The translations under genes were made by a program, and so were the position numbers. From a virus, in IMG/VR virus record IMGVR_UViG_3300049846_001789, positions 1 to 51,717 of that record: a stretch of 51,717 bases of DNA; one strand, 5' to 3'. This document shows, piece by piece, positions 15,617 to 22,708 of this stretch (positions are counted from its first letter, which is position 1; each line of letters begins with the position of its first letter). The notes under the pieces were generated by a model. It was not told the origin of the DNA. It searched no databases and saw only the letters and a program-made list of their open reading frames with translations.

Positions 15617-17182
15617 TCAGCGCTCTGCATTTTTCAGTTGCGACTTAATGGCGTGAGCATTGTCGCGAAAATACTTCAGCGAGGCCCGTTCCAATTCATT
15701 GGGTCGCATCGAGCGCACATAGGCGCCGTTCATACGTAGGCGGACCATAGGCTCGCCAAATTCGTTGACGCCCTCCACGCGATGTTGAATTTCACCATGG
15801 GGGATAGTGGCATCTACATCGATATCGTGATCCGGGTAGTAACCAGCATCGGGATCTTTTGGCCCTTTTTTTGACCCTAGTCCGAATAGCGCCAGCTTCG
15901 CTAGCTCTTTTGCGGACGCTGCCTTCTTTTGTCCGCCGCCGCCTACCGCGCCGAAACGCTGCTTGTACTTCTTCATGAACGCCTCAGCATGTTCGCTTTG
16001 CGCAAAGTGATGCTGAAGTTCCGGAGGCAGGTACGCGTGTCCCGCAGCGAAGTGCTCAGCTAGCTGATCTCGCATTTGGTCTAGCTGTTGAGCCAGCTGC
16101 GGCATTTGAACCTGCTGCGCCAGGAAGATCATGTTATCGATGGTCTTGTGCGCCTTATCGAGGCCGTCCAGAGCGCCATCGGCAATCTGCGGCTGCTCTC
16201 CGATTGCCTCGCCGCCTTGAGCAGCTGGATCAGTGCTTGGGGGTAGACCTTCGTCCCCACCTTCCAAAGACCCGGGAGGAGGCTGCGGCCCATCTGCGTT
16301 CATAGGCGGTTGACCGCCATTTTCAAGACCTTGCATGATGTCAGCCAGCTTGCTTTTCAGAGAAGCGTGCTTGGGCATCACCTTTTGGACCCGCTGCATG
16401 AAGGCCAGCCGATCCGTTGGATCAGTAAACACTGCCGACAACGCTTCCGGGAAGTGTCCGAGCCCCTGAGCAAAGTGCTCTTGCAGCTGGTCCTTCGCCG
16501 CCGCTACTGCTTGCTCGATGTCGGTATTCCCGCGTTGGGCCCCGAGGCTTTGGGCTACGTGTAGCATGGCGTCGTAGCCGCTTTGGCCACGACCTTTGCG
16601 CTTCGCGGCGTCCAGTGCTGCCTCAGCAGCATCCGTAGCCTTTCGAACTGTTTCTTTGGAGGCAAAATCGCCGTGGCTCTTCAGCATCTGTCCGCCCAGG
16701 GCGCCGATGGTAGCCCCCGGAAGCAGGCCCATCGCTGCTCCACGTAGGCGGTTGTCTTCATCCCGCCACGCACCTGCGCCTGCTCCTGTAGCCGCGCCCA
16801 GTAGGGCGCCGACCACTCGCGGATCCCTCATCGCGTTGGCCGACTTGACCATTGCCTTGAGATCTTCAATGGCGCTCTCAGCCACCCACTGCTGCATTAG
16901 CTGGGCCTCGTCTTCGGCGACTTGGCCCATAGCAGCCATTTTTTGGATGCCCTGCTCCACTACGTAGGCGCAGCCAAATGAGCTCGCAAACGCCTCCCTG
17001 ATTTCACGCGGCGCAGCGCCCATGCCGCTTTCCCACGCATCAGCCCATAGCTCGTATGCGACCTTTGTTAGGCCTACGGCCATACCTTGTGGGTCTCGGG
17101 CCGCGCGCATCTTGCACTGCTGCCAGAACGCCACCTTCTCTGAGGCGGTTTTCACGGAGTGAAAAGTCGGGAGGCGGGGCAT
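15617..17182 (-). CDS. Probable internal virion protein with glycine-zipper segment
   Basis: A 521-residue protein. The N-terminus has VKTASEKVAFWQQC and further K-x-A elements. Residues about 122-170 form a glycine-zipper-like hydrophobic stretch (VVGALLGAATGAGAGAW, then GLLPGATIGALGG) that could insert into membranes. A Pro/Gly-rich acidic linker (about 290-340) precedes a Gln-rich helix and a beta C-terminal part. The mix suits a protein carried in the head and released at infection. ATG at 17182 follows AGGAGC. A one-mismatch palindrome sits at its very start (17151-17163, codons for F7-K11). No enzyme signature. Confidence 0.65.
   Translation of the reverse strand: MPRLPTFHSVKTASEKVAFWQQCKMRAARDPQGMAVGLTKVAYELWADAWESGMGAAPREIREAFASSFGCAYVVEQGIQKMAAMGQVAEDEAQLMQQWVAESAIEDLKAMVKSANAMRDPRVVGALLGAATGAGAGAWRDEDNRLRGAAMGLLPGATIGALGGQMLKSHGDFASKETVRKATDAAEAALDAAKRKGRGQSGYDAMLHVAQSLGAQRGNTDIEQAVAAAKDQLQEHFAQGLGHFPEALSAVFTDPTDRLAFMQRVQKVMPKHASLKSKLADIMQGLENGGQPPMNADGPQPPPGSLEGGDEGLPPSTDPAAQGGEAIGEQPQIADGALDGLDKAHKTIDNMIFLAQQVQMPQLAQQLDQMRDQLAEHFAAGHAYLPPELQHHFAQSEHAEAFMKKYKQRFGAVGGGGQKKAASAKELAKLALFGLGSKKGPKDPDAGYYPDHDIDVDATIPHGEIQHRVEGVNEFGEPMVRLRMNGAYVRSMRPNELERASLKYFRDNAHAIKSQLKNAER
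17151..17163. promoter_or_regulatory. Dispersed palindrome, one mismatch (TTCACGGAGTGAA)
   Basis: Lies in the first codons of the 521-residue gene, encoding F-H-S-V-K. The 15-mer TTTCACGGAGTGAAA differs from the full consensus at one base. Confidence 0.6.
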
Positions 17183-17183
17183 C

Positions 17184-17399
17184 TCACAGCTCCTGAGCGC
17201 GGCGGTACGACGCCAGACCGTTGTAGATTGTCTGCTTGTTCGCGCGATTCGCCGCGACCTTCATAGCCAACGAGGTCGCTGCACCTTCGATGGTCTCGAT
17301 GTTGTCGACGTACTCGTTTTCGTTACGCATCACTTGAGCTGCGAGCTTAGCGTAGCCCTCGGTGCGTAGAATGCTTCGGAGGTTCTGGGAGATCAGCAC
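17184..17399 (-). CDS. Small helical protein
   Basis: A 71-residue protein (LISQNLRSILRTEGYAKLAA...) beginning with GTG at 17399, with GGAGAAGG ahead of it, which is the best start available. Helical, with no Cys and no recognised family. It fits exactly between two virion genes, with one base before the next Met codon on each side. Role unknown. Confidence 0.6.
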   Translation of the reverse strand: MLISQNLRSILRTEGYAKLAAQVMRNENEYVDNIETIEGAATSLAMKVAANRANKQTIYNGLASYRRAQEL

Positions 17400-17400
17400 G

Positions 17401-18522
17401 TTACCTTCTCCGGCTTTCGTTGTGGAACTTCTCAGTTTCAGCGAGCAGCTTCATCGTGGCGTGGTCCATTTCCCCGCCGGACATCGCCACATGCCGCATG
17501 AGATTACGTGTAGCTAGCAGGTCTTTTGCTAGGGAAGGGCTAAATCGCTTTACGGACGCGAACGCATTCCGCAGCATGTCTGGATTCTCGGTGTGAATCC
17601 TAGAGAGCATTGGATCGGAAGCCACAGCCGCGTTGAAGTTGTTTTCCCATGCGGGCTCGTCCACCATCTTTTTGCGCAGCTTGCTGTGCAGAGCGTCAAT
17701 CGGGTCGGCGACCAGCTTCTGGCTGAGCGTGTCGCCCAAGGACTTGGCCATGGCGGAGGGTACCGTCATGTACATGGCGTCGGGAGCCGCGAGCTTTTCA
17801 GCCGCGAACTTTTCATAGCTGGCCGTTACCGTCATAGACGGTAGTGGAGAGTTCAGGTCATGCCGCATGTTTGCCATGTAATCCTGCATGCGTGTGTCTT
17901 GTTCCGCTGCATTTTGCGCGCCGCGATACGCAGCATAGCCTCCAGCGCCAAGCGCAGCACCCGCAGCCACCCCCGGAGCATGTCGGCCAGCGAACTCACG
18001 AGCCCGTTGCCCGAACGATGGCGCCACAGCTGTTCCAGCGGCAGGAGCCGCAGCAGTTACAGCAGGCGCGGGCGTTGGAGCGTGCACAGTCGGTGCAGGT
18101 ACGTGACTGGGCGCCTGCGCAGGCATCGTAACGCGCGGTGCGGGCATACCCGCCACAGCTTGCTGTACTGCTGGGACCCCGCCGTGCCTGGCGTACTCCT
18201 GTGCAGCATTTTGGCGCGCGTGGTGTTGCCACTGCTCTTTGGCGTGCTGGACTCCAGTGTTGATCTCGTGCTTCAAACGCCCCAACAGGCCTGTGGCATG
18301 CGCCCCTTCAGACGCAGCCCCAATGGTCTTCAAGGCGCCATGAAAAGCTTCTTCAGGTACGTGAGCGTCGCCTGCGATGTGCTTTGCAGCGCTCAGCAAG
18401 CGTCGTTCATTGTCGGCGCTGCGCGCACCCTGAAAAAAGCCCTTAGCGGTGTCAGCGACCTGCTTCAACGAGAAGGCGTCCTTCTCCATCTCGTCGATGA
18501 TCGCGTCTAGCTCCGCACTCAT
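17401..18522 (-). CDS. Probable internal virion protein with Pro/Ala linker
   Basis: A 373-residue protein. The N-terminal third is helical and charged, the middle (about 120-165) is a Pro/Ala/Thr-rich low-complexity linker, and a short Gly/Ala hydrophobic segment follows (PGVAAGAALGAGGYAAYRG). The C-terminal part is helical and includes SYEKFAAEKLAAPDAMYM. Its ATG overlaps the upstream TGA (ATGA). The build resembles the 521- and 644-residue neighbours: helices, flexible linker, glycine-rich hydrophobic patch. Probably part of the same virion assembly. Precise role unknown. Confidence 0.65.
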   Translation of the reverse strand: MSAELDAIIDEMEKDAFSLKQVADTAKGFFQGARSADNERRLLSAAKHIAGDAHVPEEAFHGALKTIGAASEGAHATGLLGRLKHEINTGVQHAKEQWQHHARQNAAQEYARHGGVPAVQQAVAGMPAPRVTMPAQAPSHVPAPTVHAPTPAPAVTAAAPAAGTAVAPSFGQRAREFAGRHAPGVAAGAALGAGGYAAYRGAQNAAEQDTRMQDYMANMRHDLNSPLPSMTVTASYEKFAAEKLAAPDAMYMTVPSAMAKSLGDTLSQKLVADPIDALHSKLRKKMVDEPAWENNFNAAVASDPMLSRIHTENPDMLRNAFASVKRFSPSLAKDLLATRNLMRHVAMSGGEMDHATMKLLAETEKFHNESRRR

Positions 18523-19340
18523 CCCAGCACCTTCTTCCGAAGCTCAGCGAGCTTTGCCGTGGCGGCCTTTTCGGCCTGCGAAAATTGAGCGTACTCAACG
18601 CGGGCGACAGCTGCCTTTTTGAGCAGCTTTGTGTCTTCTGTCTCTTCGCCGAAGAGCTGTGCTGCCAGCTTTGTGGCCGTAGATGCGTCCAGCTCCAGTG
18701 CGGGCAGGCGCGCGTCAGCGCGTAGAGCGTTGAGCTCGAATAGGACTTCGTCTCCGTAGAGGGCGACGGCGTCCTTTTCAAACTCGTCGCGATCCCAATA
18801 CAGACGCTGACTGTGGCTCTTGATCGTAGCCATGGAGTCGTCCCATCGAATCTCAGCCCCCGCGCGCCGCGTACGTAGATCTTCTGCGACCTTGGTCCAG
18901 TGGCTGATCTGAGCTTCGATCGGGGGCTCCTTGGGTACCAGGCGATCCATCTCTTGGCGGACGTTGATGCTGGCCACCTTGGTTTGCTCCGCAGGAGCCC
19001 ACCCGCGTAGGTCACGCATCTGGTCGGAGAGGTTGGGGTACGCCGCTGAAGCTCGCTTCTCAGCGACAGGCGCCGTAGTGAAGAGCTCGCTGATCACGTT
19101 TTCAGGATCCACCGGATCAAATTCAACAATCCGATCCGGACGTCCCTTGAGGCTCGCAAACTTTTCTTCGAAGGCCTTTACGTTCACGGCACGACCAAGC
19201 CTGCGAATTTGCTCTTCGTTGAGCCCGCTCGCCTTGGCTTCTTTGATCGTGAGCGTGTGAAGGTCTCCCCCCTTTGCCAAAGCGGTCTTGGCAATGGTTT
19301 GGGCCTTTTGCTCGAATTGCTTGTTATCCCACTGCGGCAT
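18519..19340 (-). CDS. Helical coiled-coil virion-region protein
   Basis: A 273-residue, highly charged, helix-rich protein starting at ATG 19340. Contains QTIAKTALAKGGDL, SEEQ-like turns and a C-terminal coiled-coil-like run (SQAEKAATAKLAELRKKVLG). Overlaps the next gene by four bases (ATGA). A CCTACAAT box lies 12 bases upstream of the start. No catalytic motif; likely structural or assembly-related. Confidence 0.65.
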   Translation of the reverse strand: MPQWDNKQFEQKAQTIAKTALAKGGDLHTLTIKEAKASGLNEEQIRRLGRAVNVKAFEEKFASLKGRPDRIVEFDPVDPENVISELFTTAPVAEKRASAAYPNLSDQMRDLRGWAPAEQTKVASINVRQEMDRLVPKEPPIEAQISHWTKVAEDLRTRRAGAEIRWDDSMATIKSHSQRLYWDRDEFEKDAVALYGDEVLFELNALRADARLPALELDASTATKLAAQLFGEETEDTKLLKKAAVARVEYAQFSQAEKAATAKLAELRKKVLG

Positions 19341-19352
19341 GATGGCGTACCT

Positions 19353-19360
19353 ATTGTAGG
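19353..19360 (-). promoter_or_regulatory. Candidate promoter box (CCTACAAT)
   Basis: CCTACAAT on the minus strand, 12 bases before the ATG at 19340. TACAAT resembles a -10 hexamer. It overlaps the 3' end region of the preceding gene. If used, the leader would be extremely short. Confidence 0.3.
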
Positions 19361-19362
19361 AG

Positions 19363-20073
19363 TTATTCAGTTACGAGATCGTCAGGCTTGATATCAAGCT
19401 CTTCGAGCGTCTTTGTAGTCGATCGAACTTCAAGCGCGATACGTAGCTCGTTAGCTGCATCCCTGGCGTGCTGAGCTTCGCGCGAACCGTCGCCGAGCAT
19501 CTTCGCAACACGCACAGCGGATTCGCCCCACTTGAGCGCCTCTTTTGCAGTGTCTGCGGTGACACTGTAGCCCCGGTGGCTCAGGAATTTGCTCCACATG
19601 TCCGCCATGGCCCCGTGCATGACGTCTTCAGGGTCCATCCTCGGCCGCGCGCCGATCTGATAGCGACTCAGGAGCTCTTCAGCGCCGCGTTCAATGGCGA
19701 CCTCGTACACTTTTTTCAGTTCATCCGCGCATTGCACTTGTCGAACGTAACGGGCCTTCGCCAAGTTGTGCGGGAAGACATTCACGTCAAAAAAGAAGCT
19801 GACGTACGCGCGGTAGATTGGCTCCGGCATTCCTAGCGCCGCTGCGACAGACTCTGGATTAGCGCCGCTCAGCGCCAGAGCGTTGATGATGTGGCGGTAT
19901 TCTTGATCCTGATAGATGTCGTAGGCGCTCGCCAGCTCGGGCATGGCGGATTCGCCGTTCTTCACGAGGTGAAAGAAGGCGATCTCCATCGAGTCGTCGA
20001 GCGTAACTTGTTCGCCATCCTCAATAGCGGTCAAGATGCGCCGGGCGCGATAGTCGGGCGGCTGTGGAGCCAT
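19363..20073 (-). CDS. Unidentified helical protein with HTH-like segment
   Basis: A 236-residue protein from ATG 20073, eight bases past the upstream stop. A TTG at 20100 would extend it by nine residues, and neither start has a clear ribosome site. All-helical and acidic. The stretch INALALSGANPESVAAALGMPEPIYRAY reads like a helix-turn-helix (helix, tight turn, helix), as in small terminase or packaging proteins, but there is no large terminase gene beside it, so that role is only a possibility. A one-mismatch palindrome lies at 19961-19973. Confidence 0.6.
   Translation of the reverse strand: MAPQPPDYRARRILTAIEDGEQVTLDDSMEIAFFHLVKNGESAMPELASAYDIYQDQEYRHIINALALSGANPESVAAALGMPEPIYRAYVSFFFDVNVFPHNLAKARYVRQVQCADELKKVYEVAIERGAEELLSRYQIGARPRMDPEDVMHGAMADMWSKFLSHRGYSVTADTAKEALKWGESAVRVAKMLGDGSREAQHARDAANELRIALEVRSTTKTLEELDIKPDDLVTE
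19961..19973. promoter_or_regulatory. Dispersed palindrome, one mismatch (TTCACGAGGTGAA)
   Basis: Inside the 236-residue gene, encoding F-H-L-V-K on the minus strand. One base differs from the consensus (C to G). Confidence 0.55.
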
Positions 20074-20080
20074 ACGGGCA

Positions 20081-22630
20081 TCATACCGTACGAGAGCCAA
20101 CTGGGGTCATTTGATCAGAGTACTGGTTGAGCGCCAACACAGCGTCTCCTAGGCCCTTGAATACGTCCCGAACCTTTTGCTCAGTTTCCGTATACGCTTC
20201 GGCGCCGATCTGTTCCTTGATTTCGCCTTCTTGCATGTAGAACAGCAGGAGCATTCGCCCCATGTTGTCCATAGCGCGCTCGACGGTCGGCAAGTAGTTT
20301 TGAATTTGGCTGCGCGCGCCCTTCTGCTTAGCCATCGACGAGATCGCGGCCGCATCGAAGATGCCTTGATCCTGAAGGCTCGCGGCATCTTGAAGGAACG
20401 CCGGATTGATCTGCTGCTCCATCATTTCCGGTGATGGTTCTTCTTCGGCCATAACTGGCGGGGGCGGAGGAGGTTCCGGAGGCCCTGGAGGCGCTCCAGG
20501 AGGCACAACCCCGCCTCCTGGCGGCACTGGTCCCATAGCCTGCTCAGCGCCCTGCGGCGGAGCCTGTGGGGGACCTTGCGGGGCTGCCCCCTGTGGTGCG
20601 CCCTGCTGGGGAGGGGGAGCGCCCATCGGGGCAGGCGCCATTGGGGCTTGGCCCCCGAGCGATCCAGGGCCCGCCATCATGCTCGCAGCGGCAGCAGGGG
20701 CAGCGGCCATACCGCCGCCCTGATCGATCATCTGCGCGCGTTGCTGCACTTCACTGAGGATTTGAACCATTTGCTGAAGGGCCGCGATTTGACCTTGCAG
20801 CTGCTGGATCTTTTCACCAGTCGCGAGATCGAGCCCTGACGGTGGGGGCGGGGCTTGCGGGGCGTTCGGATCCATTTGCGGCGCCGGAGGCGGCGCAGGA
20901 GCATTGGGATCCAGGGACTCACCTTGCGCGCGCTTTACGCGCCAGATGTTGACAGGAATGCCCGCCCCGACTGCGCTAACGATCTCCGCAGCCGTTTTGA
21001 CGCTCAGGTTGTAGCGGTTGGCGATCTTCTCTACGGCGCGCATCGCAGGCACGGGCGTCGTAGCGTTGGCCACCATGAACTCACGCCCAGCACGCTTGAC
21101 GTGAACGCGCTCGCTACCGCGCTTTTCAAGGCGATGTTCGATCATGCGATAGATGCTGCTAGGCGCCGCTAGGATGTCGGCGTTGTTGAGCTCCTTCTTG
21201 CACTCGAACCAGCGGTAACTTCCCGCGAACATGACCGTGTCTTGGTCCTGCGGCATGATGATGGCATTGCCCTTCATCTTGCGGTTCAGGATGATCGTGT
21301 GGTGGTAGTCTCCGTGGAAGACTACGCGATCCCCCATGCTGGTGACATTGCGAGCGGAGATTGGACGCGTGGCGCGAATGTCCAGGTCAGCAGTCGAGAC
21401 GAGCACGCCTTGCTCGTTGTTTCCGGGAGCTTCTTTGGTCAGCTTCTTCATGAAGCTTTCGACCTCGGCGTGGCTGACGTCGATGACGGCTTCCGCCACC
21501 ATGTCATCCATACGGGCATAGCGCCCGTCGCTCAGAAGCACGAGAAAGTCACGTTCCAGAAGCAATCCCTTGGGCGTGTTCCGCTTGTCCCGGTAGTAGT
21601 CCATCGGAAACGTAGCTTCGTCGCTGCGACGCCGATGAATGCTCTTGCTGTTCGGGATGATGATGGCCTTTTCCACCGAACCATCTGCGAGATAGACGTT
21701 GTAGACGCCAGGCGAGGTCGGCTGCGTCAGGTGTAGATCCGTCTCAGCGTACGTGAAAATGTCGTCGGTAGATGGGCGAGGGTCTTTGACGTAGAACCCA
21801 TGTAGCCGGATCTGCTTGTACGCGAGCGCGGCCTCACCGGGAGCGAGCTCCTTCTTCAACTGCTGCACCGGCGTGGCGTTCGTCATGATGAAGACGTCCT
21901 GCTTCATCGGGACTTCCTTGCGGTGCTCTTGCGCGACCTTTTCTTGAATCGCGAGCGCGCTGGCGATCTTGTCGGCGCCGTAGAACTCGGCGTACGTCTT
22001 CGCCAGCTTCGGGCGACGAGTCAGCAGCTTCGCGAAGGCCAACTTCACACCGGGTGTGGCGTTGGCGATCATCGTAAGGAACTGCGGCTCATGGTGGGGC
22101 TCTGCCACCTTTTCTTTCCTGAGCGCCGAGACGAACGGCAGCCACGCCAAATCACTTTCGTCCGACGCATAGCTGTAGCGTCCCGTGGTGGGAGGTACCA
22201 CGAGGTTACGGATGTCCACATCCGTAGGCATGGTCTTCGGGGCTTCTACACCACTACCAAGCTGGTTGACATTGTCCTTCCCCGATTCCCGCAGCCACTC
22301 CGTCGTGAACGGATAGAATCGGTCGGAGGTTCGGGAGTAGAACATGTCCATCGGCTTGATGGCGTTGTCCGACACCACACAGGGCACGAACACGATGTCT
22401 TGTCCGTGCTGTACGATGAACGTGCCGATACCCATTCCCTCCTCGACGTTCACGTCTAGCACGCGAAACGTCAGCACGTTGGACACTAGCTCCGGTTGAG
22501 CTTTTTGGAACGCGCGATACGCGAGCTCCGAAAAGCTTTGCGTAAACATGTCCTTCTCATCCTCGGGCGCTTGGGGCATCTGGAATGCCTGCGTGCGAGG
22601 AGACTGAGACAGGGGGAATTCCATCGACAT
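20081..22630 (-). CDS. Large virion protein with Pro/Gln/Gly-rich tail region
   Basis: An 849-residue protein from ATG 22630 (SMEFPLSQSPRTQAF), which has AGGAGAG upstream; a longer frame to 22675 runs into a terminator hairpin and is rejected. Residues about 40-560 are a mixed alpha/beta globular part with several beta-rich stretches (TGRYSYASDESDLAWLPF; GDRVVFHGDYHHTIILNRK). Residues about 600-760 are low complexity, with repeated Pro, Gln, Gly and Ala runs. A helical C-terminal part of about 100 residues follows. K-x-A elements (ADKIAS, IQEKVA, VEKIAN, VKTAAE) recur. No enzyme motif recognised. It sits in the block of internal virion proteins. Confidence 0.7.
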   Translation of the reverse strand: MSMEFPLSQSPRTQAFQMPQAPEDEKDMFTQSFSELAYRAFQKAQPELVSNVLTFRVLDVNVEEGMGIGTFIVQHGQDIVFVPCVVSDNAIKPMDMFYSRTSDRFYPFTTEWLRESGKDNVNQLGSGVEAPKTMPTDVDIRNLVVPPTTGRYSYASDESDLAWLPFVSALRKEKVAEPHHEPQFLTMIANATPGVKLAFAKLLTRRPKLAKTYAEFYGADKIASALAIQEKVAQEHRKEVPMKQDVFIMTNATPVQQLKKELAPGEAALAYKQIRLHGFYVKDPRPSTDDIFTYAETDLHLTQPTSPGVYNVYLADGSVEKAIIIPNSKSIHRRRSDEATFPMDYYRDKRNTPKGLLLERDFLVLLSDGRYARMDDMVAEAVIDVSHAEVESFMKKLTKEAPGNNEQGVLVSTADLDIRATRPISARNVTSMGDRVVFHGDYHHTIILNRKMKGNAIIMPQDQDTVMFAGSYRWFECKKELNNADILAAPSSIYRMIEHRLEKRGSERVHVKRAGREFMVANATTPVPAMRAVEKIANRYNLSVKTAAEIVSAVGAGIPVNIWRVKRAQGESLDPNAPAPPPAPQMDPNAPQAPPPPSGLDLATGEKIQQLQGQIAALQQMVQILSEVQQRAQMIDQGGGMAAAPAAAASMMAGPGSLGGQAPMAPAPMGAPPPQQGAPQGAAPQGPPQAPPQGAEQAMGPVPPGGGVVPPGAPPGPPEPPPPPPVMAEEEPSPEMMEQQINPAFLQDAASLQDQGIFDAAAISSMAKQKGARSQIQNYLPTVERAMDNMGRMLLLFYMQEGEIKEQIGAEAYTETEQKVRDVFKGLGDAVLALNQYSDQMTPVGSRTV

Positions 22631-22650
22631 CGTTACTCTCCTGAAAAGAC

Positions 22651-22683
22651 GAACGCCCATGGCTAGTATAGCCACGGGCGTTC
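22651..22683 (-). terminator. Intrinsic terminator after the 644-residue gene
   Basis: Positions 22651-22664 (GAACGCCCATGGCT) pair with 22670-22683, 13 of 14 positions, around a five-base loop. On the minus strand the stem is followed by GTCTTTTCAGG. It separates the 644-residue gene from the 849-residue gene. The stem end overlaps the dispersed palindrome at 22681-22693, and the loop side carries a TATACT hexamer. Confidence 0.75.
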
Positions 22684-22693
22684 ACGGCGTGAA
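22681..22693. promoter_or_regulatory. Dispersed palindrome, exact (centre G), at a terminator
   Basis: Intergenic copy overlapping the last three bases of the terminator stem and lying about 10 bases upstream (minus direction) of a TATACT hexamer (22665-22670) that could serve the 849-residue gene. It would cover the -35 region of such a promoter. Confidence 0.85.
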
Positions 22694-22708
22694 ACTGAAG
22701 CTGGTGAA

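Noticed and set aside
19363-20073. Small terminase subunit
   Set aside because: Only an HTH-like stretch supports it. No large terminase gene is adjacent and the rest of the protein gives no sign, so the name was not assigned.
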